Shown: positions 10,601 to 18,176 of the stretch, in pieces
Numbering within the stretch: the stretch's first letter is position 1
Layout: each line of letters opens with the position of its first letter
Translations under genes and position numbers: made by a program
Notes under the pieces: generated by a model
Databases searched by the model: none
What the model saw: the letters and a program-made list of their open reading frames with translations, nothing else
Told to the model about the DNA's origin: nothing
Assembly (NCBI RefSeq): GCF_947492365.1
Contig: NZ_CANLMB010000002.1
Location: 310,001-374,000, forward strand
DNA length: 64,000 bases
DNA from: an uncultured Erythrobacter sp.
GTDB lineage: Bacteria; Pseudomonadota; Alphaproteobacteria; Sphingomonadales; Sphingomonadaceae
Direction: 5' to 3'

Positions 10601-12351
10601 AGTTCGAGCGTGAATTCATGGATCGTGCCCAGCGCGCCATCGTCGAGCCTTGTGGGCATCTCTGCCAGCACACGAAAGCCGAAATTCTCCAGCGCCGGGA
10701 CCGCATCCGACAGCGGCATTTCGCCGGTCGTGTGATAGATCTTGAGCCTGAGGTCGCCGACCGGATCGTTGTCGATCTTGTAGAGCCGGCAGGTGCGCGC
10801 TTCTTGATTGTCGCTGAGCGTAATCGCACGCATCTCTATAATGTCGAGCGCGGCTTCCCCAGCGCCATAGCGGGCGCGGTAGCCTGCCGGGAACGCCCCG
10901 GCATAGCGGTGCGCAATGGCCGCTGCCCGGTTGCCTTCCTCGGCTTTTGCCAGATGTGCCTCGACCGCTTCGTTCCAGCCTTTGAGCAGGTCAACGAGAT
11001 CGGCCTCGATCCCGGCTGAATCGGGCATCTGTTTAACTTCGCGCGTGTCGAGCAGGAATTGCAGCATGGCGAGTGTGCTGCCTTCAACCTCGAGGCTCCA
11101 GCTGAGCACGTCGACGCCAGTGGTCTGGGTCAGCAGGTCCTCGATCTGCAACCGGACATCGGTTGAAAGAAAGTCACGCGGAAGCCAGACAAAGGCAAAA
11201 ACGTGCCGGTCCAGCGCCGATTGCACCAAGACAATGCGCGGGCGTGGGCGATCGACCAGACTCATCATCGTGGTGGCGAGCCGCTCAATATCCGAGGTGG
11301 AGAATGCGGTCAGCAGATCGTGCGGGAGCGCAGTAAAGGCGTGGACCAGTGCCTTGCCCGCATGGCCGCTGGGATCAAAGCCGAGCGACGCGGTGATATC
11401 GTCCAGCGCCTTGCGCAAAACCGGCACTTCGGCTGGCGGCGCGGCGAGCGCGGCGCTGGTCCACACACCCGCATGGATGGAAAGCGCGGAGACCTTTCCG
11501 CCCTCGCGCCCATCTTCCCGCAGCGGCACGATGAACAGGTCGAGCGGCACGCGGCGGTGGACATTGGACAGGCGGTTGGCCTTGATCACAAGCAGATCGC
11601 GGCGCTTGCCGTCCGATCCCTTGGCATCGAACCAATCAAAGGCGAGGTCGAATGAAGCCTCTGCGAGGATCGGATTGGCGCTCTTGCGGCAAATGCCCAG
11701 CACGTCCGAAATCTCGCCCGAGCGGGTGCGCTTGAGGTGGCCCAGCTGAGTCAGCATCCCGCCATTGAGCCATTCGAGCAAGGCGGCATATTCGGCATTG
11801 CTTGCCGCCGCGCGCGTGGCATCATCGGCCATCGCGCCGCGCATCTTCGGCCAGTCGCTCACCGCTGCGCGCACATCGCCCAGCGTTTCGCGCAAGGCGG
11901 CTGTCAATTCGCGTCGCTGCTTCGCGTCGATCCGCGGAGTCTCAAGGTAGATGAACGACTCGGGTGCGCCCGCGCCGCCTTTTTTGCCAAGCCTTTGCAA
12001 GATGCCCGAACCGTCGCGTTCGACCGCGATGACCGGGTGGATCAGCTGATCGATCCCGAGGCCCTGTGCGGTGATCGTCGCGGCAATCGAATCAACCAGA
12101 AACGGCATGTCGTCATTGATGATCGCAATCCGCAAACGGCGCTCACCCGTATCGGATTCGATCTTCAGCGCAGAGCGCGAAACGGCACGCTTTTCAGCGC
12201 CTTCAAGCAGGAATCGGGCTGCATCCTCCAGCGCTTCGTCGCTTAGCGCAGCATCGCCCGGCAGGATTGCTGCCTTGAGCTGCGACGTCAGCGATTTAAG
12301 GAAGGGTTTGGCATTCGCTGGGGTCTTCGAGCCGGAATTCTTGGCGCTCAT
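7639..12351 (-). CDS. NAD-specific glutamate dehydrogenase, large (180-kDa) type
   Basis: This enzyme catalyses NAD-linked oxidative deamination of glutamate to 2-oxoglutarate and ammonia, usually in amino-acid catabolism. The product is about 1,570 residues, the size of the large GDH family. A long N-terminal regulatory region with ACT-like segments precedes the catalytic core. The core has the substrate Lys motif in VPSGAKGGFYPK (about residue 805) and the nucleotide-binding region GDMSGDVFGNGMLLS (about 950). A C-terminal helical domain follows. The frame extends to 12390, but only the ATG at 12351 has an AGGAG box at suitable spacing. It stands alone, 60 bases from the ferredoxin reductase start. 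Confidence 0.93.
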   Translation of the reverse strand: MSAKNSGSKTPANAKPFLKSLTSQLKAAILPGDAALSDEALEDAARFLLEGAEKRAVSRSALKIESDTGERRLRIAIINDDMPFLVDSIAATITAQGLGIDQLIHPVIAVERDGSGILQRLGKKGGAGAPESFIYLETPRIDAKQRRELTAALRETLGDVRAAVSDWPKMRGAMADDATRAAASNAEYAALLEWLNGGMLTQLGHLKRTRSGEISDVLGICRKSANPILAEASFDLAFDWFDAKGSDGKRRDLLVIKANRLSNVHRRVPLDLFIVPLREDGREGGKVSALSIHAGVWTSAALAAPPAEVPVLRKALDDITASLGFDPSGHAGKALVHAFTALPHDLLTAFSTSDIERLATTMMSLVDRPRPRIVLVQSALDRHVFAFVWLPRDFLSTDVRLQIEDLLTQTTGVDVLSWSLEVEGSTLAMLQFLLDTREVKQMPDSAGIEADLVDLLKGWNEAVEAHLAKAEEGNRAAAIAHRYAGAFPAGYRARYGAGEAALDIIEMRAITLSDNQEARTCRLYKIDNDPVGDLRLKIYHTTGEMPLSDAVPALENFGFRVLAEMPTRLDDGALGTIHEFTLELAEGVEAEALLERADIIEAAISEVLNGQSEDDPFNRLVVGGGLGAQQAIWLRAIYRYLRQTGMGFTIYTVVDALRRAPQVTQAMIDLFVARHDPAFTGDRKAAIEAATSAYARGLAKVSAINDDRLLRLYRAVVDAILRTNAFAPAAEEALAFKIDSSLVPNLPKPVPWREIFVYSRRVEGIHLRSGAVARGGLRWSDRRDDFRTEILGLMKAQKVKNAVIVPSGAKGGFYPKQLPSPAIDRDAWAAEGQASYEVFIRTLLSVTDNIVAGKVVHPEGVEVHDGEDPYFVVAADKGTARFSDVANGIAEKAGFWLDDAFASGGSNGYDHKAMGITARGAWVSVQRHFLEMGIDVQKDSVTVAGCGDMSGDVFGNGMLLSKAIKLVAAFDHRHIFIDPDPDPAASWKERKRLFDLPRSSWEDYNSDLISKGGGVYSRDLKRIKLSKKARDLLGIEESEIEPDALVSAIMRAPVDLIWFGGIGTYIKAEHESHIDVGDPGNDALRVNAGEVRARVIGEGANLGATQAGRIAFSLKGGRINTDFIDNSAGVDCSDNEVNIKIALAAATREGALTEAKRNNLLAKMTDEVAEIVLEDNRLQALALSIAESGGAGATASQIRLIEQLEEMGGLDRRTEGLADSEAYARRAADGQGLTRPELAVVLSSAKLALQDAIEASSLPDEPILEDSLIGMFPAPMRKTYASQIREHRLRRELLATDLSNRIVNRLGLVHAFELPEEEGVGLADVAAAFVVVERLFDLGSLWADIDAQAMSETARLTLLDRLAAAVGNLMSDALRTASGRVEAGAMIASLGEHVATLRKGRAELISGDNAERSGALRSHFVEQGCPDGLANRVCDLFDFDGSIGLADLAIKTGIDPIELTRAFSDIGQRIGLDWAQGTAAHMTPTDIWERLLVDGLARDFQHMRLDFLARLMRRKTGKDDPLGAIAGWAEHNAAAVTQFRAMIARAQARPPVAPAMLAQIGSQARNLLER

Positions 12352-12452
12352 AGACAGTGTGCTCCTGGCGTCCTGCACCCGGTCAGACATGCGGCTGCGT
12401 TTATGCTGCGGCGCTGCCTGTAATATTATTGTGCCGGGCTATTTTTTTCGTG

Positions 12453-12489
12453 CTTGCGCCAATACTCGCTTTTGCCCCCGAGGCGCAAG
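12453..12489. promoter_or_regulatory. Inverted repeat upstream of NAD-GDH
   Basis: CTTGCGCC (12453-12460) is mirrored by GGCGCAAG (12482-12489) with 21 bases between, next to a run of seven T at 12442-12448. The repeat lies about 100 bases upstream of the NAD-GDH start and 36 bases past the stop of the flavin monooxygenase. It could be the terminator of the latter or an operator for the former; the T-run is on the wrong side for a minus-strand terminator. No proof of function. Confidence 0.3.
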
Positions 12490-12524
12490 CAAGTTCACGG
12501 GCCATTTTGACAAAGGCGAACGCG

Positions 12525-13505
12525 CTAGGCGCAGGCTTCCAGCGTCAGCTCGAGCGAGCGCAACCTTGCCTCGGGGTCGAAGGTGGAGCCGCACAGCATG
12601 ATTTCATCGGCGCCTGTGCGTGCTGTGAATGCCGCAATGTCCTCGCGCACCTTGGCGGGCGTGCCGATCGCAGCAGCTTGCCCCAAGTGATCGAGCATGG
12701 CGCGCGATGGGGCGGGCAGCGTCGAGGTGTAGTCCTCGATAGGCGGCGGCAGCTTGCCCGGATTGCCAGTGCGCAGCGCGACAAAGCTCTGCTGCTGGCT
12801 TGAGGCGAGCAGGCGCGCTTCGGCTTCGGTTTCGGCGGCAAAGACATTCATGGCGACCATCACATGCGGCTTGGCCAGCGCATCGGACGGCTCGAAATCG
12901 CGGCGATAAAGTTCGAGCGCGGCGTCGAGATGATCCGGCGCGAAATGCGCAGCAAAGGCATAGGGCATGCCCAGTCTTGCCGCGAGCTGCGCGCCGAACA
13001 GGCTCGATCCCAGCATCCAGAACTCGACATTGGCACCCAGGCCCGGTGTTGCCGTGATCGGCAAATCGACATCGCCGGTCATCAGGGCGCGCAATTCGGC
13101 AACGTCTTGCGGGAAATATTCAGACGCCTGATGCAGATTCTTGCGCAAGGCCCTTTGCAGCTCCGGCCCAGCACCCGGCGCACGGCCCAGCCCCAGGTCT
13201 ACCCGGCCGGGAAACAGAGCATCGAGCGTCCCGAATTGCTCGGCGATCTGGAACGGCGTGTGGTTGGGCAGCATGATCCCGCCCGAGCCGATGCGGATGG
13301 TGCTGGTCGCATTGCCGATATGGGCGAGCACAACCGACGTCGCGCCGCCCGCGATCCCCTCCATCGCGTGATGTTCGGCGACCCAGAAGCGTTTGCACCC
13401 CACTTCCTCTGCCTTGCGCGCAAGCTGCGCAGCGTTGGACAGCGCCTCGCCAACGGTTCCGCCTTCGCGCACCGGAACTAGGTCGAGGACGGAGAATTCG
13501 GTCAT
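12525..13505 (-). CDS. Luciferase-like FMN-dependent monooxygenase (MsnO8-like group)
   Basis: The 326-residue protein belongs to the bacterial luciferase-like superfamily of flavin monooxygenases. It opens with FSVLDLVPVREGG, the start typical of the luciferase family oxidoreductase group 1 (MsnO8-like) subset, followed by ARKAEEVGCKRFWVAEHH and a TSVVLAHIG segment that match TIM-barrel strands of the family. The substrate is unknown. Its ATG overlaps the stop of the upstream TPR gene by four bases, indicating one transcription unit. Full family length. Confidence 0.88.
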   Translation of the reverse strand: MTEFSVLDLVPVREGGTVGEALSNAAQLARKAEEVGCKRFWVAEHHAMEGIAGGATSVVLAHIGNATSTIRIGSGGIMLPNHTPFQIAEQFGTLDALFPGRVDLGLGRAPGAGPELQRALRKNLHQASEYFPQDVAELRALMTGDVDLPITATPGLGANVEFWMLGSSLFGAQLAARLGMPYAFAAHFAPDHLDAALELYRRDFEPSDALAKPHVMVAMNVFAAETEAEARLLASSQQQSFVALRTGNPGKLPPPIEDYTSTLPAPSRAMLDHLGQAAAIGTPAKVREDIAAFTARTGADEIMLCGSTFDPEARLRSLELTLEACA

Positions 13506-14356
13506 GGCTGATTCTGCGGGGGCGGCGCGCTGATCTGCGCGAGATAGTTCTGCGCGATTTGCGCCGCAGGGCCATCAGGATCGAGGTCGATCACCGATTG
13601 CCAGCTCGCGCGCGCGGCCTCTTCGCGGCCAGAAAACAGCGCGATAATGCCCGCTTCGAGACCAACCAAGGGATCGCTCGGCGACAACTCGCTGGCGCGT
13701 TCGATCGCCGGCTGGGCTTCCTCAAGACGCTCCAGACGGCGCAGCAAAGTCGCCTTGAGCAGCCAGCTTTCGGCGTTGTCAGGCTGGAGCGAAGTGGCGA
13801 GGTCAAGCTCTGCCAGCGCGGCATCGGCCTGTTCCAGTGCCACCAGAACCCGCGCGAGATCGGTCGCGGCGATAGCCTGTAACGGGGCGGAGGCGGCGCT
13901 TTGTGCGTCACTCTTGGCACGGCGAAGAATTGCATCAGCGCGCGGCAGATTGGCGCTGGCGAGCGCGGCATTGCCTGCCATCGTGCCGAAGCGTGCCTTC
14001 AACTGCATTTCAGCGTCAGGCGTTTCGTCGCGCGCAGCCTCAAAAGCGGAGATCGCGTCTTCCCACAGGCCCAGCTCGCTCGCAGCGAGGCCGAGGCAGT
14101 GGTTGGCCAGCACCCGTTCGGGACCGACCGTGCCGATGCGCTGGATCTGCGCCATCGTATGCGCGCGCGATGCATCCTGTTCGAGCAGGTCGAGGCATTC
14201 GACCAGCCATTCGCTGGCTGGATTTTGGGCCGTCTCCTGATCTTCGACGCGGGGGTTTCTATCGCGCAATTCCTGATGGCCGTCGGTTGGCGGAAGAGTG
14301 ACCGGATTGGGGCCGACCTGAAGCGCGAATGCAAGGAGTGATGATGAAAGGAGCAC
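13502..14356 (-). CDS. Exported tetratricopeptide-repeat protein
   Basis: The 284-residue protein begins with a short hydrophobic signal-like segment (residues 1-16), then a Pro/Asp-rich linker. From about residue 50 to 270 it is alanine-rich and helical, with TPR-like spacing such as GLWEDAISAFEAARDETPDA and repeated A/L positions every 34 residues. TPR domains mediate protein-protein contacts; no catalytic motif is visible. It is translationally coupled to the downstream flavin monooxygenase. The role is unknown. Confidence 0.75.
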   Translation of the reverse strand: MLLSSSLLAFALQVGPNPVTLPPTDGHQELRDRNPRVEDQETAQNPASEWLVECLDLLEQDASRAHTMAQIQRIGTVGPERVLANHCLGLAASELGLWEDAISAFEAARDETPDAEMQLKARFGTMAGNAALASANLPRADAILRRAKSDAQSAASAPLQAIAATDLARVLVALEQADAALAELDLATSLQPDNAESWLLKATLLRRLERLEEAQPAIERASELSPSDPLVGLEAGIIALFSGREEAARASWQSVIDLDPDGPAAQIAQNYLAQISAPPPQNQP

Positions 14357-14368
14357 TAGGTTGTCCCG

Positions 14369-15100
14369 TTAGTAAAAGCTAGCCACGGCTGCTTTGAGCA
14401 GCGCGATATCCTGGCCGCGCGAAAGGCGGTGATCGCCGTCCTTGACGAGACTAACCTGTATGTCATCCGAACGCAGCGCCCGCGCGAGATCGAGGCTGGT
14501 CTGCCACGGCACATCCGCATCGCGCTGGCCGTGGAGCAGGCGGACGGGGCAGGTGATCGCGATCTCGCTATCGAGCCGCATCTGCGCCTCCGCATCGGCG
14601 AAAAAGCCGGGATGGGTGGGAGTTGGCTCGGGGCCATAGGGGTTGTCTTCGTAGAGGATCTCACCCGCGGCCAGCGTCGCGCGTTGCTCCTGCGTGTAGC
14701 CCCAGCGGGTGAAATCGGGCGCAGCGGCGATGCCGATCATGCCTGCGAGTCTCTCACCCAGAGCCTCACCCACCAGCAGCATCAGCCACCCGCCCATCGA
14801 TGATCCAACCAGCAGGACCGGGCCTTGGACCTTGGCCTCGATCAGCGCGAGAACTTCATTGCGCCATCGCGACAGAGTGCCATCGGCAAAATCGCCCGAA
14901 CTCATCCCGCAGCCCGAATAGTCGAGCAAGAGACATGCGCGGTCATGCGCCTGCGCCTCTTCGAACAAGGCTGTCGCTTTGCCGCCCGCCATGTCGGACA
15001 TATAGCCGGGCAGGAAGACAAGCGTCGGCCCCGTTCCGACGCATTGGCGAAACGCGATCCGGCGGCTATCGGCCATAATGTGAAATTGCGGGTCAGACAT
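14369..15100 (-). CDS. Alpha/beta hydrolase
   Basis: This serine hydrolase has 243 residues from ATG 15100. The oxyanion-side motif FLPGYMSDM is near 30, GCGMSSG at about 64-70, and the nucleophile elbow GSSMGG places the catalytic Ser near residue 101. A late HGQRDADVPW supplies the Asp, and GDHRLSR near the C-terminus supplies the His. It resembles the small palmitoyl-thioesterase-like (ABHD10-type) alphaproteobacterial hydrolases. The substrate is not predictable. The frame extends to a TTG at 15136, but the ATG at 15100 is preceded by AGAGGG, although with short spacing. It diverges from phoD with about 80 bases between the starts. Confidence 0.85.
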   Translation of the reverse strand: MSDPQFHIMADSRRIAFRQCVGTGPTLVFLPGYMSDMAGGKATALFEEAQAHDRACLLLDYSGCGMSSGDFADGTLSRWRNEVLALIEAKVQGPVLLVGSSMGGWLMLLVGEALGERLAGMIGIAAAPDFTRWGYTQEQRATLAAGEILYEDNPYGPEPTPTHPGFFADAEAQMRLDSEIAITCPVRLLHGQRDADVPWQTSLDLARALRSDDIQVSLVKDGDHRLSRGQDIALLKAAVASFY

Positions 15101-15179
15101 TGCCCTCTTGTGCCCGCAGCGATCATGCAAGCGCAAGTCTTGTCATTGACGCGCAACCTCCGGCCAGTAGCGTAGCGAT

Positions 15180-16847
15180 ATGATAAAGACCGACTCAGCC
15201 GCCGAGCAGCCCGCCCCGTCTCCAAACATGATCTCGCGCCGCGGCGTATTCGCGCTCGCCGGAGCTTCGGCTGCGATAGCCGCCGCACCGGCCACCGCGC
15301 GCGGTTTCGGCTCCGGCTTCACCCACGGCGTCGCAAGCGGCGAGCCGCATGCCGGCCGCGTGCTCCTCTGGACCCGCTATGTTGCCGATGCAGAAACGGT
15401 GCTCGAATGGCAGGTCAGCGAGAGCGCCGACTTCAGCCGCACCGTCTCCGAGGGTCAGATCATCGCCTCTCCCGACCGCGATTTCTGCGCCAAAACCATC
15501 GCCAATGGCCTGACGCCGGACCGTTGGTACTTCTACCGCTTCGTCGCGCCCGATGGCACGACCTCCATGACCGGCCGCACCCGCACCTTGCCCGAGGGGC
15601 CCTCAGCGAGGTTCCGCATGGCGGTCTTCTCCTGCTCGAATTTCGGGTTCGGCTGGTTCAACGCCTATGCCCATGCAGCCGAGGCCAATGATTGCGACCT
15701 TGCGGTGCATCTGGGCGATTACATCTACGAATATGGCGGCGGCACCTATCCCAGCGGCGATCAGCGGCACCCGGAACGTACGCTGGAACCGGCCGAGGAG
15801 ATCGTGGCGCTTGCCGATTACCGCCTGCGCTATGCCACCTATCGCGCGGACCCCGATCTCCAGCGCCTGCATCAGGTGCTGCCCATGATCGCGGTGTGGG
15901 ACGACCATGAAAGCGCCAATGACAGCTGGGAGGGCGGCGCGCAGAACCACCAGAGCGACAGTGAAGGAATCTGGGATGCGCGCAAGGCGATTGCCAAGCG
16001 GGTCTACCGCGAATGGATGCCGGTCTCAGATGAGCCTTACGCAGCCTATGAAGTCGGCGATCTGGCGACATTGTTCCGGCTCGACACGCGGCTGGAGGGG
16101 CGCGAGGAGCAGTTCAACATTGGCAAGGTGATCGAGGGACGCGAGAATCCGCAGGCGATGGTCGCCGCGCTCGCCGCTTTCCGCGCGGGTGATTATGCTG
16201 ACGCCGAACGCCAATTGCTGGGAGCAGCGCAGGAAGAGTGGCTGGGCGAAGGCCTCGCAGTGTCAAAGGCGCGCGGGGCGACCTGGCAGGTGCTGGTGCA
16301 GCAGGTGTTGATGGGCAAGCTCTCCTCGCCATCGGGGCTGGTCGAATTGCTGGGCGATAATGTGCCAGACTTTGCCCGGCGCCGTCTGCAAGCCGCCGCC
16401 TTGGCCGAGCGCGCAGGACTGCCGCTCAATATGGATGCGTGGGACGGCTATCCCGCAGCGCGCGACCGTCTGTTCGAAAGCGCGCTTTCCGCCGACGCCA
16501 ACCTGCTGGTTCTCGCAGGCGATACGCATAATGGCTGGGGTTTTGACCTTTCGCATGAGGGCGAAAGGGTCGGGGTGGAACTGGGCGTGTGTTCGGTCAG
16601 CTCACCGGGGTTCGAAACCTATCTCTCCGCGATCCCGCCCGAGCGCATGGCGAGCATGCTGGTTGAGACAAATGACGAGCTCAAATGGGCCGATACCTCC
16701 AATCGCGGCTATATGGTGGTCGAGTTGACGCCGTCTGCCGCGACCACCGAATACCGCTTTCTTGCTGGCATCAGACAGCGTTCGACCCGCCTCGCGGGAA
16801 CGAAGCGGGCCGTCAACTCAGCCGGGGCCAAGCAACTGGAGGTTTAG
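15180..16847 (+). CDS. PhoD-family alkaline phosphatase/phosphodiesterase, Tat-exported
   Basis: This extracytoplasmic metallophosphoesterase has 555 residues. The Tat signal SRRGVFALAG (about 19-28) is followed by a hydrophobic Ala-rich stretch and an AxA-type cleavage region near 40. The N-terminal beta domain (FTHGVASGEP at about 47-56) precedes the PhoD catalytic domain, with metal-ligand motifs HLGDYIYEYG, WDDHESAND and LAGDTHNGW. Members hydrolyse phosphomonoesters or phosphodiesters using Ca/Fe. A second ATG 48 bases downstream (MISRRGVF) would also give an intact signal. No Pho box was identified upstream. The end overlaps the convergent XRE gene by four bases. Confidence 0.92.
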   Translation: MIKTDSAAEQPAPSPNMISRRGVFALAGASAAIAAAPATARGFGSGFTHGVASGEPHAGRVLLWTRYVADAETVLEWQVSESADFSRTVSEGQIIASPDRDFCAKTIANGLTPDRWYFYRFVAPDGTTSMTGRTRTLPEGPSARFRMAVFSCSNFGFGWFNAYAHAAEANDCDLAVHLGDYIYEYGGGTYPSGDQRHPERTLEPAEEIVALADYRLRYATYRADPDLQRLHQVLPMIAVWDDHESANDSWEGGAQNHQSDSEGIWDARKAIAKRVYREWMPVSDEPYAAYEVGDLATLFRLDTRLEGREEQFNIGKVIEGRENPQAMVAALAAFRAGDYADAERQLLGAAQEEWLGEGLAVSKARGATWQVLVQQVLMGKLSSPSGLVELLGDNVPDFARRRLQAAALAERAGLPLNMDAWDGYPAARDRLFESALSADANLLVLAGDTHNGWGFDLSHEGERVGVELGVCSVSSPGFETYLSAIPPERMASMLVETNDELKWADTSNRGYMVVELTPSAATTEYRFLAGIRQRSTRLAGTKRAVNSAGAKQLEV

Positions 16848-17035
16848 TCCCGGCTGAAAATCTCCTCGATCGGCAGTTCGAAGACTTCGGAGATTGTGAA
16901 GGCAAGCGGGAGCGAGGGGTCGTAGCGGCCCTTTTCAATCGCGTTCACGCTCTGGCGGCTCACTCCCAGCCTGTCGGCGAGATCCTGCTGGCTCCAGTCG
17001 CGTTCGGCGCGAAGGACTTTGAGGCGATTGTTCAC
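16844..17035 (-). CDS. Small XRE-family transcriptional regulator
   Basis: The 63-residue protein is essentially one helix-turn-helix domain: LKVLRAERDWSQQDLADRLGVSRQ and then INAIEKGRYDPS-like residues, ending in a short tail that includes LPIEEIFSRD. The start is taken as GTG 17035, which overlaps the stop of the upstream membrane-protein gene (GTGA). A longer frame would run deep into that gene. Such stand-alone 60-70-residue XRE proteins are usually repressors co-transcribed with a membrane protein. It is the third gene of a coupled operon whose promoter region contains a candidate operator (17850-17877). Confidence 0.85.
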   Translation of the reverse strand: MNNRLKVLRAERDWSQQDLADRLGVSRQSVNAIEKGRYDPSLPLAFTISEVFELPIEEIFSRD

Positions 17036-17643
17036 CGGATCTCTCCATAGGTGCCGTATTTGACCTTGTTGAAGATCGCCCCGACGCCGAGTCCCAGACA
17101 CCAGATTGTTGGCCACCAGAAAGCAACGACCGGATCGACAATCTTGTAGGTTTCAAGAAAGCCCCAGATTGCCGCCAGCGTGAAGGAAATCGCTGTCGCG
17201 ATCAGTCCCTGACGGACATAGAGCAGCCTGTAGAACTCGTCCTTCTCCTCGATAATCAGCCCGCCAAACACCCAGATCACGCCGGCAAATGACAGGCCGG
17301 GCAGGAAGGCGAGCAAGGCCGCGAGCCAGCCGGTGACGCCGCGATCCTCGATGAAATGTTCCGCTATCATCAAGGTGATCAGGTAGAACGCCATGGTGAG
17401 CGCCATGCGCAGCAGATAGCGATGGGTCGCGCGGGTGTTTTCCTTCGTCAGCGACAGGCCCTTGACGAGAGCAAAGACCATCAGGCTGATCGGGAGTATC
17501 GCCAGCACATAGGCGGTATTGGTGTCGATCGCGTCCGACTTCCAGATGAACATCAGCGCAAGGGCGCTCAGAACCGACGAGCCCGCTGCACCGAGCGAGA
17601 GTCTGACCGCAGCCGGAGCAGATTTTTTGGCGGCGGCGCTCAT
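17032..17643 (-). CDS. Multi-spanning membrane protein paired with XRE regulator
   Basis: This 203-residue protein has about six hydrophobic segments (near 18-36, 44-62, 78-98, 105-128, 150-170 and 178-195) separated by short charged loops such as IIEEKDEFYRLLYVRQG. I do not recognise a catalytic motif. The arrangement, a small integral membrane protein directly upstream of a 60-70-residue XRE regulator, is a recurrent one in bacteria; the membrane partner may sense a signal for the regulator. The ATG at 17643 overlaps the stop of the 58-residue ORF upstream, and the 3' end overlaps the XRE start. Confidence 0.75.
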   Translation of the reverse strand: MSAAAKKSAPAAVRLSLGAAGSSVLSALALMFIWKSDAIDTNTAYVLAILPISLMVFALVKGLSLTKENTRATHRYLLRMALTMAFYLITLMIAEHFIEDRGVTGWLAALLAFLPGLSFAGVIWVFGGLIIEEKDEFYRLLYVRQGLIATAISFTLAAIWGFLETYKIVDPVVAFWWPTIWCLGLGVGAIFNKVKYGTYGEIR

Positions 17644-17816
17644 TGCAGGCACCCGCGCCCGCAAGCGCCTTCCGATTGGGTGGAGGCGAGAGCCGCACCG
17701 GTCAGCCCTCCGATCACACCGAAAGATGCGCCGGTGCTCATTTCCAGCCCGGCCATGATGAGCGCCGCCGAAATGATGATCGCGGCCCAGATAATTGCTT
17801 TGTTTCTCACAGTCAT
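17640..17816 (-). CDS. 58-residue small membrane protein, first gene of the XRE operon
   Basis: A complete short ORF (ATG 17816, TGA 17640-17642) has an AAAGGACA ribosome site about 10 bases upstream, and its stop overlaps the next gene's ATG (ATGA). The product starts with a few polar residues, then has one long hydrophobic segment of about 15 residues (AIIWAAIIISAALIMAG), a Gly-rich second half (ASFGVIGGLTGAALAS) and a Cys-containing tail (EGACGRGCLQ). It probably spans the membrane once or twice. Translational coupling and the ribosome site argue that it is a real gene. The function is unknown. Confidence 0.65.
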   Translation of the reverse strand: MTVRNKAIIWAAIIISAALIMAGLEMSTGASFGVIGGLTGAALASTQSEGACGRGCLQ

Positions 17817-17849
17817 TGGTAAAGTGTCCTTTCAACTATGGAAAGCACA

Positions 17850-17877
17850 CTTGTCATTGATTCGCGCTGATGTCAAG
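17850..17877 (-). promoter_or_regulatory. Candidate promoter/operator of the XRE operon
   Basis: On the minus strand a consensus -35 box TTGACA lies at 17876-17871, about 55 bases upstream of the 58-residue ORF. It sits in an imperfect inverted repeat: CTTGTCAT (17850-17857) and ATGTCAAG (17870-17877), 7 of 8 positions symmetrical, spacer 12. A repressor bound here would cover the -35 element, as expected for autoregulation by the small XRE protein. The -10 element is not obvious at 17-base spacing. Confidence 0.45.
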
Positions 17878-17937
17878 CAGACTTTCCAAATTGACGCGGA
17901 AGCTTTCCTTAGTGCCCCGTGCGCAGTCGCTTGGGTA

Positions 17938-18045
17938 ATGACATCTCAACCCATCGCGCCTATGTGCATCCGCATGGCACAGATGCTGACCACAACCACC
18001 ACCACTACCACCTCGGGTATCCGGGGGCGGTTGCGGCTGGGTTAG
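17938..18045 (+). CDS. Threonine-rich leader peptide of thrS
   Basis: A short ORF ends with TAG at 18043-18045, 131 bases before thrS. In-frame ATG codons lie at 17938, 17962, 17974 and 17983. All four starts keep a run of eight consecutive Thr codons (17989-18012; ACC six times, ACA and ACT once each), followed by SGIRGRLRLG. Eight adjacent codons for exactly the amino acid that the downstream synthetase charges is the signature of a ribosome-stalling leader peptide. It is followed by alternative stem-loops (18059-18155). No strong ribosome site precedes any of the ATGs, so the exact start is uncertain. Confidence 0.7.
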   Translation: MTSQPIAPMCIRMAQMLTTTTTTTTSGIRGRLRLG

Positions 18046-18058
18046 GTCCGGCGGCTTC

Positions 18059-18155
18059 GCCACCCGATTTCGGGTGGCGCGGTGTCTTCCCGAAATCGTT
18101 CAAACGAAACAACACCGCTCTTTCGGTGCGCGCGCCAATGGCTTAAGGCGCGCGC
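18059..18155 (+). promoter_or_regulatory. Alternative stem-loops of a putative thrS attenuator
   Basis: Five pairings can be drawn. A: GCCACCCG 18059-18066 with CGGGTGGC 18071-18078. B: CGATTTCGGG 18065-18074 with CCCGAAATCG 18089-18098. C1: GCGGTGT 18079-18085 with ACACCGC 18112-18118. C2: CACCG 18113-18117 with CGGTG 18124-18128. D: GCGCGCGCC 18128-18136 with GGCGCGCGC 18147-18155. A excludes B, and C1 excludes both B and C2, giving two folds: A+C1 or B+C2. A ribosome reaching the leader stop would cover the left arm of A; one stalled at the Thr codons would not. D is followed only after 13 bases by T5 (18169-18173), so it is not a canonical terminator; control could be at thrS translation. 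Confidence 0.55.
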
Positions 18156-18176
18156 CAAACGAGACGGATTTTTGTG

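Noticed and set aside
17356..17961. The longer plus-strand frame that ends in the Thr run
   Set aside because: The upstream part lies antisense to the XRE operon and has no coding character; only the last 28-36 codons, starting at one of the clustered ATGs, are plausible as a leader.
17938..18170. T-box riboswitch for thrS
   Set aside because: No specifier-loop/T-box sequence (TGGNACC-like) is visible, and T-boxes are rare in this phylum; the Thr-codon ORF explains the signal better.
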